Origin: DATJPD01 sp036394195
GTDB lineage: Bacteria; Pseudomonadota; Alphaproteobacteria; CACIAM-22H2
Length of the DNA: 52,507 nt
Direction: 5' to 3'
Assembly: GCA_036394195.1 (NCBI GenBank)
Contig: DASWFO010000146.1
Span: forward strand, 1-52,507
Position numbers and translations under genes: made by a program. This document shows, piece after piece, positions 1 through 9,085 of this stretch (position 1 is the first letter of the stretch; every line of letters starts with the position of its first letter). A model generated the notes under the pieces. The model searched no databases. It saw only the letters and a program-made list of their open reading frames with translations, and was not told the origin of the DNA.

Positions 1-1104
1 TGAAGAACACCATCAACACCATGCTGGATCAGCTGAACTCGTTCGCCTCGGAGGTGACGCGCGTGGCGCGCGAGGTCGGCACCGAGGGCAAGCTCGGCGG
101 CCAGGCGCAGGTGAAGGGCATCGCCGGCACCTGGAAGGACCTGACCGACAGCGTGAATCAGATGGCGGCCAACCTGACCGGCCAGGTGCGCAACATCGCC
201 GAGGTCACCACGGCGGTTGCCCGCGGCGACCTCTCGAAAAAGATCGTGGTGAATGTAAAGGGCGAGATCCTGGAGCTGAAGAACACCATCAACACCATGC
301 TGGATCAGCTGAACTCGTTCGCCTCGGAGGTGACGCGCGTGGCGCGCGAGGTCGGCACCGAGGGCAAGCTCGGCGGCCAGGCCAAGGTCGAAGGTGTGGC
401 CGGCACCTGGAAGGACCTCACCGACAACGTGAACCTGATGGCGGCGAACCTGACCGGCCAGGTGCGCAACATCGCCGAGGTCACCACCGCGGTGGCGCGC
501 GGCGATCTGTCGAAGAAGATCGTCGTCGACGTCAAGGGCGAGATCCTGGAGCTGAAGAACACCATCAACACGATGGTGGACCAGCTCGGATCGTTCGCCT
601 CTGAGGTGACCCGCGTCGCCCGCGAGGTCGGCACCGAGGGCAAGCTCGGCGGCCAGGCGCAGGTGAAGGGCATCGCCGGCACCTGGAAGGACCTGACCGA
701 CAACGTGAACCAGATGGCGGCCAACCTGACGAGCCAGGTGCGCGGTATCGCCGAGGTGGTGACGGCGGTCGCCAACGGCAACCTCAAGCGCAAGCTCGCG
801 GTCGAGGCCAGCGGCGAGATCGCGGCCCTCGCCGACACCATCAACGGGATGATCGAGACGCTCGCCACCTTCGCCGATCAGGTGACCAACGTGGCGCGCG
901 AGGTCGGCATCGAGGGCAAGCTCGGCGGCCAGGCGCGGGTGCCCGGCGCCGCGGGGCTATGGCGCGATCTGACCGACAACGTCAACCAACTCGCCGCGAA
1001 CCTCACCACCCAGGTGCGGGCCATCGCCGAGGTCGCGACCGCCGTGACCAAGGGCGACCTGACGCGGTCGATCACCGTCGAAGCCTCGGGCGAGGTCGCG
1101 GCGC
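1..1104 (+). repeat. Tandem HAMP-encoding repeats, 276-bp period
   Basis: Four full 276-bp units (92 codons each) start at 1, 277, 553 and 829, and a fifth begins at 1105. The first 106 bases of the units at 1 and 277 are identical, and long stretches of units 1 and 3 also match, while units 4 and 5 are clearly diverged. The phase is constant, so each unit encodes one HAMP-type helical module. The array runs off the left edge, so the total copy number is unknown. Near-identity at DNA level points to recent expansion or gene conversion (inference). Confidence 0.9.
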
Positions 1105-4022
1105 TGAAGGACAACATCAACGAGATGATCCGCAACCTCGCGGACACGACGCGGAAGAACACGGAACAGGACTGGCTGAAGACGAACCTCGCCAAGTTCA
1201 ACCGTATGCTCCAGGGCGAGCGCGATCTCGTGACGGTCACCAACCTGATCCTGTCGGAGATCGCGCCGCTGGTGAACGCGAGCCATGGCGTCTTTTATCT
1301 GTCCAAGTCGGAGGACGAAGAAGAGGTGCTCGAGCTCGCCGCCAGCTATGCCTATACGCAGCGCAAGAATCTCACCAACCGCTTCCGCCTGCGCGAGGGC
1401 CTGATCGGCCAGTGCGCCTATGAAAAGCGCCGCATCGTGCTGACCCACGTCCCCAACGACTATATCCGGATCGCCTCGGGTCTCGGTGAGGCGGCTCCGC
1501 TCAACATCATCGTCCTGCCCGTCCTGTTCGAGGGCGAGGTCAAGGGCGTCCTGGAGCTGGCCTCGTTCGAGCGCTTCAGCGATATCCATCAGACGTTCCT
1601 CGACCAGCTCATGGAAAGCATCGGCATCGTGCTGAACACGATCGCCGCGAACATGCGCACCGAGCGCCTGCTGGCCCAGTCGCAGCTGCTCACGGCCGAG
1701 CTACAGAGCCAGCAGGAGGAGCTCAAGAAGACGAACGATCGCCTGGAGCAGCAGGCCGCGTCGCTGCAGAAATCGGAAGAGCTGCTGAAGGCGCAGCAGG
1801 AGGAGCTCCGGAACACCAACGAGGAGCTCGAAGACAAGGCGCGGCTTCTGTCGCACCAAAAAAAGCAGATGGAGATCAAGAACCAGGAAATCGAGCGTGC
1901 GAAGGCGGCCCTCGAGGAGAAAGCCGAGCAACTGGCACTGACGTCGAAATACAAGTCCGAGTTCCTGGCCAACATGTCGCACGAGCTGCGGACGCCGCTG
2001 AACAGCCTCCTCATCCTGTCGACATTGCTTGCCGACAACGCCGACCGGAACCTCACCGACAAGCAGATCCAGTTCGCCGAGACGATCCACACCGCGGGCA
2101 CGGAGCTGCTCGGCCTGATCAACGACATCCTCGACCTGTCGAAGATCGAATCGGGCACGGTGACGCTCGACATCGCCGAAATCGACTTCGCCGACATGAA
2201 GGATTACGTGACGCGCGGCTTCGGCCAGATCGCGGCCGATAAGAATCTGGACTTCGAGGTGGAGGTCGATCCGACGCTGCCGCGCGCGATCCATTCCGAC
2301 AAGAAGCGCCTCCAGCAGGTCATCAAGAACCTGCTCTCGAATGCCTTCAAGTTCACCGAGGAGGGCCGGATCGAGCTGAAGATCGCGCGCGCGACGTTTG
2401 GCTGGAGCTCGAAAAACACCATCCTGAATTCGGCCCCCACCGTGGTCGGGTTCTCGGTCACGGACACCGGCATCGGCATCGCCGCGGACAAGCAGAAGAT
2501 CATCTTCGAGGCGTTCCAGCAGGCCGACGGCACCACCAGCCGCAAATATGGCGGGACCGGACTCGGCCTCTCGATCAGCCGCGAGATCGCCCGCCTTCTG
2601 GGCGGCGAGATCACGGTGGTCAGCGCCCCGGCCGAGGGCAGCACGTTCACGCTCTTCGTGCCGCTGACCTACAATGTGGCCGCCGCGGCACTGCGGCCGA
2701 CCCAGCGCATGAGCGAGGACCAGCCGGAGCCGATCGAGGAGAAGCGCGTGAGCTTGGCGCCGGTGGCTCTGCCGACGCGGCCGCTTCCCGCCGCCGCCAT
2801 CGACGACGACCGCGAGAGCATCCAGCCTGGGGACCGGGTTCTGGAGATCGTGGAAGACGACCCGAAATTTGCCGCCATCCTCCTCGATCTGGCCCGTGAG
2901 CGCGGCTTCAAGGCGCTGGTCTCGTCGACCGCTGCTGACGCCCTGGCCCTGGCGCGCCGGTTCAAGCCGCATGCGATCACTCTCGATATCCGGCTTCCCG
3001 ACACCGACGGGTGGCGCCTGCTCGACATCCTCAAGCGCAATCCGGAGACCCGCCACATCCCGGTGAGCGTGATGTCGGTCGACGACGCGCGGGATGTTGG
3101 CGCGCGGATGGGCGCGTTCTCGGTGCTGAGCAAGCCGGTGAATCGCGATCATCTCTTCGCCGCGTTCGAGCGGACGGAGAAGTTCCTGTCGCGCAAGGTG
3201 AAACAGCTGCTCGTCGTCGAGGACGACGATATCCAGCGCAGCCACATCGCCAGGGTCATCGGCAACAGCGACGTCGAGACCACGTTCGCCGCCAACGGAC
3301 AGGCGGCGCTGCGCGCGATCAAGGACAAGCCCTTCGACTGCGTCGTCCTCGATCTCGGCCTGCCCGATATCGACGGCCTGCAGGTCCTGGAGGAGCTGCG
3401 CCGGACCGCGCAACACGTGCCGGTGATGGTCTATACCGCCCGCGATATCAGTTCGCGCGACGAGATCAAGCTGCGGAACCTGGCGGAGTCGCTGGTCATG
3501 AAGACTCCGGAATCGCTGGCCAGGGTGTTCGACGAGACGGCCCTATTCCTACACCGCGTCGTCGCCGACCTGCCGGAGGAGAAGCAGAAGCTGCTGGCCA
3601 GCGTGCGCCAGCGGGAACCCATGCTGGCCGACCGCAAGGTCCTGATCGTGGACGACGACGTCCGCAATATCTTCTCCCTGGCGAGTGCCTTGGAGCAGCA
3701 TCAGATGGAGGTGATGCACGCGGAGAACGGCCGCGACGGGATCGCGCTCCTGGAGCAGACGCCCGGCATCGACCTCGTTCTCATGGACGTGATGATGCCC
3801 GACATGGACGGTTACGAAACCATGCGAACCATCCGCGCCCGCGAGCGCTTCAAAGGCCTGCCGATCATCGCGATCACCGCCAAGGCCATGCACGGCGACC
3901 GCGAAAAGTGCCTCGACGCCGGGGCTTCCGACTACGCTGCAAAGCCGGTCGACATCGACCAGATCCTGTCGATAATGCGGGTATGGCTGCGCAAGCACCG
4001 GGCCGACATAGGATCGATCTGA
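1..4022 (+). CDS. Multi-HAMP hybrid sensor histidine kinase with three receivers (5' partial)
   Basis: Sensor kinase that would autophosphorylate on His and relay phosphate through fused receivers. The reading frame is open to the left edge (first full codon at position 3), so the N-terminus is missing. Numbering from the ATG at 21, the visible order is: HAMP array (about 1-370), GAF domain (about 393-550), a Glu/Gln-rich coiled coil (about 555-640), HisKA with His654 in an NMSHELRTPLN box, HATPase_c with an N-box near 765 and the DTGIGIA and GTGLGLS boxes, then three receivers with phosphoacceptor aspartates at about 989, 1111 and 1256. The second receiver has MKTP where the conserved lysine loop (KP) would be expected. 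No membrane segment is visible in the part present, as in soluble HAMP-array kinases of the Nik1 type. The next kinase starts 3 bases after this stop, so the two are almost certainly cotranscribed. Confidence 0.95.
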   Translation, partial: KNTINTMLDQLNSFASEVTRVAREVGTEGKLGGQAQVKGIAGTWKDLTDSVNQMAANLTGQVRNIAEVTTAVARGDLSKKIVVNVKGEILELKNTINTMLDQLNSFASEVTRVAREVGTEGKLGGQAKVEGVAGTWKDLTDNVNLMAANLTGQVRNIAEVTTAVARGDLSKKIVVDVKGEILELKNTINTMVDQLGSFASEVTRVAREVGTEGKLGGQAQVKGIAGTWKDLTDNVNQMAANLTSQVRGIAEVVTAVANGNLKRKLAVEASGEIAALADTINGMIETLATFADQVTNVAREVGIEGKLGGQARVPGAAGLWRDLTDNVNQLAANLTTQVRAIAEVATAVTKGDLTRSITVEASGEVAALKDNINEMIRNLADTTRKNTEQDWLKTNLAKFNRMLQGERDLVTVTNLILSEIAPLVNASHGVFYLSKSEDEEEVLELAASYAYTQRKNLTNRFRLREGLIGQCAYEKRRIVLTHVPNDYIRIASGLGEAAPLNIIVLPVLFEGEVKGVLELASFERFSDIHQTFLDQLMESIGIVLNTIAANMRTERLLAQSQLLTAELQSQQEELKKTNDRLEQQAASLQKSEELLKAQQEELRNTNEELEDKARLLSHQKKQMEIKNQEIERAKAALEEKAEQLALTSKYKSEFLANMSHELRTPLNSLLILSTLLADNADRNLTDKQIQFAETIHTAGTELLGLINDILDLSKIESGTVTLDIAEIDFADMKDYVTRGFGQIAADKNLDFEVEVDPTLPRAIHSDKKRLQQVIKNLLSNAFKFTEEGRIELKIARATFGWSSKNTILNSAPTVVGFSVTDTGIGIAADKQKIIFEAFQQADGTTSRKYGGTGLGLSISREIARLLGGEITVVSAPAEGSTFTLFVPLTYNVAAAALRPTQRMSEDQPEPIEEKRVSLAPVALPTRPLPAAAIDDDRESIQPGDRVLEIVEDDPKFAAILLDLARERGFKALVSSTAADALALARRFKPHAITLDIRLPDTDGWRLLDILKRNPETRHIPVSVMSVDDARDVGARMGAFSVLSKPVNRDHLFAAFERTEKFLSRKVKQLLVVEDDDIQRSHIARVIGNSDVETTFAANGQAALRAIKDKPFDCVVLDLGLPDIDGLQVLEELRRTAQHVPVMVYTARDISSRDEIKLRNLAESLVMKTPESLARVFDETALFLHRVVADLPEEKQKLLASVRQREPMLADRKVLIVDDDVRNIFSLASALEQHQMEVMHAENGRDGIALLEQTPGIDLVLMDVMMPDMDGYETMRTIRARERFKGLPIIAITAKAMHGDREKCLDAGASDYAAKPVDIDQILSIMRVWLRKHRADIGSI

Positions 4023-4025
4023 CCC

Positions 4026-6194
4026 ATGCCTGACGATCCGACGCAAAATGCATATAATGGGACGGCGTCCCATCGCGGCGCCGGCATGCCGGACGTTCTT
4101 CTGCCGGCGGGCGGGAAGACCGGGGCCGAGCCGCCGATCACCGCGGGCATTCTTCTGGTCGACGACAAGCCGAAGAACCTGTTCGCACTCGCCGAGATGC
4201 TGGACAGCCTCGGCGAGAACATCGTCCAGGCGACATCGGGTGTCGATGCGCTGCGCTGCCTTCTGCGGCGGGATTTCGCGATCGTGCTGGTGGATGTGCA
4301 GATGCCCGACATGGACGGGTATGAGCTGGCCGCGTTGATTCGCGAGCGCGAACGCTCGCGCGACATGCCGGTCATCTTCATCACGGCGCTGAGCAAGGAG
4401 GATCAAGACATTTCCCGCGGCTACGCTCTGGGTGCGGTCGACTACGTGTTCAAGCCGATCGATCCGGTGGTTCTGCGCGCCAAGGTCGCGGTGTTCGTCG
4501 ACCTCTACAAGAAGACCGAGGCCGTGCGCCGCCAGGCGGAGCTCGAGCGGCTTCTGCAGATGGAGAACCTGCGGGTTCGGACCGAGAAGATCGAGGCCGA
4601 GCGGGCGCTCCGCCAGATCGAGGAGCGGCAATCGCTGATCATCCGCTCGCTCCCCATCGCACTCTACACCGCTGACCTGAAGGGCGGTTTTGCCGGCCCG
4701 CGCTTCCTCAGCGAGAGCATCGCGGGGGCCGTCGGTTTCAAAGCCTCGGAATTCATCGAAGACCTCGATCTGTGGGCGGCGCGGATTCATCCCTCCGACC
4801 GTGGCCGCGTCCTCGCCCAGGTTGCCGCGATCGCCGAGACGGGCTCCGCCTCGATGGAGTATCGCTGGCGCTGCGCGGACGGTGCCGAGAAGGTGTTCCT
4901 CGACCAGGCCGTCGTGGTGTGCGACGACGCGGGCGAGCCCAAGGAGATTCTCGGCACCTGTCTCGACGTCACCTACCGGCGGCAGCTCGAGCAGCAGCTG
5001 GCACACTCGCAGAAAATGGAGGCGATCGGCCAGCTCACCGGCGGCATCGCCCACGACTTCAACAACATGCTGAGCGTCATCATCTGGAATCTCGACGTGG
5101 TGACGCGGGCGCTGAAGGGCAGCGGCAAGCTCTACGATCGCTCCCAAATGGCGTTGAACGGAGCCTTGAATTGTGCCGAGCTGATCCGCCAGCTGCTGGC
5201 CTTCGCCCGTCATCAGCCGCGCCAGCCGAAGGTCATCGACGTCTCGGAGCTGGTGCCGCGCATGGCGAAGATGCTGGCCCCGGTTCTCGGCGAGCGGATC
5301 AAGGTGGGGGTCAGCCTGCAGGAGGAGATCTGGCCGGTGTTTGCGGACCCGGCGCAGATCGAATCCATCCTGCTCAATCTGGCCATCAACTCGCGCGACG
5401 CCATGCCCGATGGCGGCACGCTGATCGTCGAGTGCGCGAACATCCACCACGACAGCGTTGATCTCGAGCCGGAAACCGGGGATTACGTGACCCTCGCCGT
5501 CACCGACACCGGCGTCGGCATGCCGCAGGAGGTGATCGACCGCGCGTTCGAGCCGTTCTTCACCACCAAGGAGTCCGGCAAGGGCAGCGGCCTCGGCCTC
5601 AGCATGGTGTACGGCTTCGCCAAGCAGTCGGGCGGCCATGTCACGATCGAGAGCAAGGTCGGGATCGGTACGACGGTGCGGATCTATCTGCCGCGCGCCG
5701 ACGCGATCGCCGCGGCCGATGCCGCCTCGGACTGGGACAACGAGCCCGATCTGGTCGAGGTCGCCCGGACCCTCCTGGTGGTCGAAGACGATGCCGATGT
5801 GCGCGGCGTCACGGTGGCGCGCTTGCAGGACATCGGGCACAAGGTGCTGGAGGCGGACGGCGCCAACGCAGCGCTCGAGATCCTGCGCAGCCCGGTCAAC
5901 ATCGATCTTCTGTTCACCGACGTGGTCATGCCGGGCGGGATGAGCGGCCTCGACCTGGCGCAGCGCGCCTGCGAGCTCCGCCCGGGCCTCAAGGTGATCT
6001 ACGCCTCCGGCTACGCGTCGTCGTTCCACGCGTCGCGCAACGTCCCGGGCGAGCTGCTGCAGAAGCCGTACAGCGACCGTGACCTGCGGGCGGCACTCAG
6101 CCGGATGCTGGGCAGCCTCTCGGCGCCGCCGTCCGATCTCGGCACCGCCGAGCCGGTATCCGCCGAAGAGCCGCGCGCTGCGTCCGGCGTCTGA
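4026..6194 (+). CDS. Hybrid histidine kinase, REC-PAS-HisKA-HATPase-REC
   Basis: Cytoplasmic hybrid kinase of 722 residues. An N-terminal receiver (about 40-155) carries the VDD pocket and phosphoacceptor Asp90. A short coiled coil leads to a PAS/PAC domain (about 205-320), then a HisKA box GGIAHDFNNML with His343, a HATPase_c domain with DTGVGMP and GSGLGLS boxes, and a C-terminal receiver with Asp632. The AHDFNN form of the H-box is typical of the NtrB/FixL-like kinase class that often carries a C-terminal receiver. There is no transmembrane segment. It follows the upstream kinase by 3 bases. Its N-terminal receiver could accept phosphate from the upstream kinase, making a two-kinase relay (inference). 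The input signal is unknown. Confidence 0.95.
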   Translation: MPDDPTQNAYNGTASHRGAGMPDVLLPAGGKTGAEPPITAGILLVDDKPKNLFALAEMLDSLGENIVQATSGVDALRCLLRRDFAIVLVDVQMPDMDGYELAALIRERERSRDMPVIFITALSKEDQDISRGYALGAVDYVFKPIDPVVLRAKVAVFVDLYKKTEAVRRQAELERLLQMENLRVRTEKIEAERALRQIEERQSLIIRSLPIALYTADLKGGFAGPRFLSESIAGAVGFKASEFIEDLDLWAARIHPSDRGRVLAQVAAIAETGSASMEYRWRCADGAEKVFLDQAVVVCDDAGEPKEILGTCLDVTYRRQLEQQLAHSQKMEAIGQLTGGIAHDFNNMLSVIIWNLDVVTRALKGSGKLYDRSQMALNGALNCAELIRQLLAFARHQPRQPKVIDVSELVPRMAKMLAPVLGERIKVGVSLQEEIWPVFADPAQIESILLNLAINSRDAMPDGGTLIVECANIHHDSVDLEPETGDYVTLAVTDTGVGMPQEVIDRAFEPFFTTKESGKGSGLGLSMVYGFAKQSGGHVTIESKVGIGTTVRIYLPRADAIAAADAASDWDNEPDLVEVARTLLVVEDDADVRGVTVARLQDIGHKVLEADGANAALEILRSPVNIDLLFTDVVMPGGMSGLDLAQRACELRPGLKVIYASGYASSFHASRNVPGELLQKPYSDRDLRAALSRMLGSLSAPPSDLGTAEPVSAEEPRAASGV

Positions 6195-6276
6195 TCGCGA
6201 CGAGTCTCCACAAGGTCTGGACTGTTGCGGCCGCGCCTGCTCTATCTGGCGTCGCACGGATTGATCGGGGGGACAT

Positions 6277-7173
6277 ATGGCGCAAAACGACAAGACAGTT
6301 GTCAGCCTCGGGACGGCGACGCCCGGCGGCGGCTTTCCGCTGTACGGCGCTGCGGTCGTCGAAGCGCTGCGCGACGTCGATCCGGGCCTCATGATCGAGC
6401 CGCGCAACACCAAAGGCAGCACCGAGAACGTCCCGCTGCTCGAAGCCGGCATGGTCGACATCGCCCTTGTCCAGGGCGAGGTTGCATATGAGGCGCTGTC
6501 GGGCATCGGCCGCGCGCCAGCGTCGCTCAAAATCATCGCCGCGATGTATTCGACGCCCGGCATGTTCGTCGTGCGCGCCGACAGCCCGGCGCGGACGATC
6601 GGCGATCTCCGCGGCAAGCCGGTCGCGTTCGGAGCGAGGGGCTCGGGGCTGGTGATCCTCGCCGGCTACGTGCTCGACGGCATCGGCCTCGACCGCGACC
6701 GGGACTTCACGGCGGTCTATCTGGACAAGGCCGGCGACGGGCCGGCGATGGTGCTGGATGGACGGGTGTCCGCGCTGTGGGGCGGCGGCATCGGCTGGCC
6801 GGGCTTCACGACGGTCGCATCGAGCCGGGCCGGTGCGCGGTTCATCGCACCCGATGATGCGGAATCGGTGCGGATCCGCGCCAAGCATTCCTTTCTGAAG
6901 CCGCTCACCATTCCGGCGGGAGGTTATCCGGGCCTCGCGAGCGCCATCCGATCCGTCGGGTCGTGGAGCTTCATCCTGGCCCGGCCGACCTTGGGCGAAG
7001 ACGTCGCCTATCGCATCGCGCGGGCGCTCCACCGCGCGGAGCCGGGTCTGGCGCAGCGCCTCGTGCAGGCGCGTGAAACCACGGCCGCCAACACCGCGGC
7101 GGCGGCGCCGCGGCCGGACATGGTCCATCCGGGCGTGCTGCGCTATCTGCGCGAGGCCGGCCTTACGCACTGA
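6277..7173 (+). CDS. TAXI-family TRAP solute-binding protein lacking a signal peptide
   Basis: The 298-residue protein has the TAXI-type periplasmic binding fold, with an N-terminal GTATPGGGFPLYG stretch and a VDIALVQGE region. Family members normally work in the periplasm with a fused TRAP membrane subunit (DctQM). The ATG at 6277 is preceded by a strong GGGGGGA ribosome site, and an in-frame TGA at 6262-6264 blocks any upstream extension. The protein therefore begins directly with the mature domain and no Sec or Tat signal. No TRAP membrane gene lies nearby. Its place 82 bases after two hybrid kinases suggests a cytoplasmic ligand sensor for that system rather than a transporter part (inference). 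Confidence 0.85.
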   Translation: MAQNDKTVVSLGTATPGGGFPLYGAAVVEALRDVDPGLMIEPRNTKGSTENVPLLEAGMVDIALVQGEVAYEALSGIGRAPASLKIIAAMYSTPGMFVVRADSPARTIGDLRGKPVAFGARGSGLVILAGYVLDGIGLDRDRDFTAVYLDKAGDGPAMVLDGRVSALWGGGIGWPGFTTVASSRAGARFIAPDDAESVRIRAKHSFLKPLTIPAGGYPGLASAIRSVGSWSFILARPTLGEDVAYRIARALHRAEPGLAQRLVQARETTAANTAAAAPRPDMVHPGVLRYLREAGLTH

Positions 7174-7188
7174 ACCAGCGTTTCGCCG

Positions 7189-8112
7189 TCAGCCCAGCTC
7201 GAACGATGTGATTCCGAACACCTCGCGCAGCGACATCTCCGGCGCCGGCCCGGTGTACATGCGCGCGGTCTCGAACACCGGCTTCAGCCCGTGGAGCTCG
7301 GCGAGGCGCATCGCCGCGAGATTGGGCTCCGGAGGATCGATCGAGATCTGAGTCGGGCCCGCCTTGACAGCCAGCGCCCGGAATAGCGCTTCGGCGCCTT
7401 CGTCGTCATCGGCGAACAAGGGGCCGATCTTGAAGCCGGTGTGCGCCGGCCGGATCACCCCGTAGCCGGCGACGTGGCCGTCGCGGACCAGGGCCAGCGC
7501 GGTCGTCCCCGGCCGCGTGACCCAGAGGTGCAAAAACGTCGGCCGCGGGGCCGGAAAATGGCGGCGGTCGTAGTCCTGCAGGGCTGCAAATGAGACGGCG
7601 GTCATCGGCACGATTTTCCCGGCGCGACCGCCGGCCGGGGGAAGCCCCTCCACGGTCCCGGCATAGCGGATGTTCCGCCAAGCCAGGATGAAGTCGGATT
7701 TCACGTAGTTGGCTTGCTGGGCGACGATGCCGTCGAGCCCGACATTGTAGCCGGTCAGGCGCCGCATTCCCGCGAGCCACGTCTTCAGGCCGTAGCCGCA
7801 GCCGCGGAATGCCGGATGCACGATGTAGAACCCGAGGAAGGCGAAATTCTCCGGATAGGTCACGACCGAGATGCACGACACCGGCGTGCCGGCGCGCTCC
7901 CCCAGCAGGAATCCGTCGGGATCGGCGGCGTAGAAGCATTCGGCGTCGTGAACGCCCGGATTCCACCCTTCGCCGGCCGCCCAATCGAGGATCAGCGGCA
8001 TCTCTTCGCGCGCCAGGACGCGAAGGCTGAGATCGTGCGGCGGCGCCGGCTTTCGGGCCGTTTCCGCTCTCCCAAATAGGTTCGCCGCCCCGGTTTGAAA
8101 TCCCGCGCGCAA
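7189..8112 (-). CDS. GNAT-family N-acetyltransferase, probable TTG start
   Basis: Predicted acetyl-CoA-dependent N-acetyltransferase of 307 residues. The GNAT core holds the acetyl-CoA loop R-G-C-G-Y-G at residues 103-108, after the beta-strand FLGFYIVHPAF. The C-terminal half resembles the second domain of YitH-like GNAT proteins. No ATG precedes the conserved core in frame. The TTG at 8112 has a good ribosome site (GAGGGGG) six bases upstream, so TTG is the best start. The gene converges with the TAXI gene. The substrate is not predictable from sequence. Confidence 0.85.
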   Translation of the reverse strand: MRAGFQTGAANLFGRAETARKPAPPHDLSLRVLAREEMPLILDWAAGEGWNPGVHDAECFYAADPDGFLLGERAGTPVSCISVVTYPENFAFLGFYIVHPAFRGCGYGLKTWLAGMRRLTGYNVGLDGIVAQQANYVKSDFILAWRNIRYAGTVEGLPPAGGRAGKIVPMTAVSFAALQDYDRRHFPAPRPTFLHLWVTRPGTTALALVRDGHVAGYGVIRPAHTGFKIGPLFADDDEGAEALFRALAVKAGPTQISIDPPEPNLAAMRLAELHGLKPVFETARMYTGPAPEMSLREVFGITSFELG

Positions 8113-8189
8113 GCCATCCCCCTCGTTCCCCGAGCGGATGGAAAGTAGCAGATCGCGGCGCCGGGCTCACTAGCGGTGCTGTCGGCGGG

Positions 8190-8232
8190 GCAAAATAAGC
8201 GGCCCGGCACGCTTTTGAGGCGGGCCGGGCCG
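8190..8232 (-). terminator. Rho-independent terminator after the PhyR-like gene
   Basis: A 9-bp perfect GC stem pairs 8200-8208 with 8224-8232 around a 15-base loop. Read on the minus strand it is followed by CTTATTTTG, a T-rich tail. It lies about 23 bases beyond the stop of the minus-strand gene ending at 8256. Confidence 0.6.
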
Positions 8233-8255
8233 GGGCGTTTCCCGAGGGTGGGCCC

Positions 8256-8831
8256 TTAGCTCGTCCAGGAGCCGGGGCGGATGACGGGCCGCTTTTCGCT
8301 GAGCGGGGCTTGCGCCGTGCGTGCGCGAGACGCGGTCTGGCGGGGGCTCGGCCGGGCGACGCTGCGCCGGGGGCGGGCCTGCCGGTAGAAATCGAGCGGG
8401 ATCAGATATTCGAAGCGGCCGCGGACCTGCGCGCGCGCCGAGTCCAGCGCTTGCGCGACCGTGTCCGTGGGGACGCCGGTGATGGAAGCCGTCTCCGCCA
8501 CCGAGAATTCTTCCATCGCCGTCAGCAGCAGGATCTGCCGGCTGAGCGGCGGCAGCTCCGCCAGGCCCTGACAGAGCGCCAGCTCATCGACTGCGGGATC
8601 GGCGCCGGTGAGCGGGTATTCGCGATCGACCATCCGCCAGATCGTGTGGAAGAGCTTGAACAAGCCCAACCGGACATCGCTGTCCGGCCGCACGCGGTCG
8701 GGCTCGCTCACAAGCACCGAGAGGCACGCCATGACATAAGAATCGCCCCGCTCGCGGGAGCCGGTCAGCGCATGCGCATGACGGCGAAGATGCGGCAACC
8801 AACGGATGATGTGATGTGACACGGGCTTCAT
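8256..8831 (-). CDS. PhyR-type sigma-like protein lacking a receiver domain
   Basis: 191 residues. The first ~135 align by eye with the sigma-like half of PhyR, the anti-anti-sigma factor of the alphaproteobacterial general stress response. Recognisable features are the opening HLRRHAHALTGSRERGDSYV, a sigma-2-like helix around LFKLFHTIWR, and a sigma-4-like segment LPPLSRQILLLTAMEEFSV. In PhyR this half is followed by a receiver whose phosphorylation releases it to bind NepR. Here the receiver is absent and a basic, Arg/Pro-rich tail of about 55 residues follows. The ATG at 8831 is chosen for its GGGGAAG ribosome site; a longer frame to 8933 has no better support. No nepR or ecfG is adjacent. 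An ECF-like sigma factor is the alternative reading. Confidence 0.75.
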   Translation of the reverse strand: MKPVSHHIIRWLPHLRRHAHALTGSRERGDSYVMACLSVLVSEPDRVRPDSDVRLGLFKLFHTIWRMVDREYPLTGADPAVDELALCQGLAELPPLSRQILLLTAMEEFSVAETASITGVPTDTVAQALDSARAQVRGRFEYLIPLDFYRQARPRRSVARPSPRQTASRARTAQAPLSEKRPVIRPGSWTS

Positions 8832-8912
8832 GATCACTTCCCCTTGGCGTGGCTTTTCGGAAACTTGATCACCAAAGCGTACATCCCCGCGTGCCGCACG
8901 ACAGGTGCGATT

Positions 8913-9026
8913 TTCGGAATTTTTCTGTGACAATAGTGAGGCTGCGGGCCCTGGATCACCCCGTATGCATCTGTAATATAGACAAAATCAGCGCCAGGGT
9001 GCGGCGCACACAGAAAAATTTCGGAA
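8913..9026. repeat. AT-rich inverted repeat upstream of the PhyR-like gene
   Basis: The segment 8913-8929 and the reverse complement of 9009-9026 share 12 identical bases (AATTTTTCTGTG) plus a near-matching extension. The arms are about 80 bases apart in the 254-bp gap between the PhyR-like gene and prfC. This could be a regulator binding pair or the ends of a small lost element. Confidence 0.4.
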
Positions 9027-9085
9027 CTCTCTTCGGCGGGTCTGTGCGCAGATCGAGCGCCCGCGCGTCAGCAGCTGAGCGCGAA

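Noticed and set aside
3549..6617. Minus-strand open frame of 1022 codons across the kinase genes
   Set aside because: It is antisense to two well-supported kinases, is rich in Arg/Asp/His/Leu shadow composition and shows no domain. High GC makes such long antisense frames common.
9021..9050. GGAAC motif considered as an EcfG-type stress promoter upstream of the PhyR-like and prfC genes
   Set aside because: No matching CGTT-type -10 element is found at the required spacing, and the orientation points into the prfC coding strand's 3' end.
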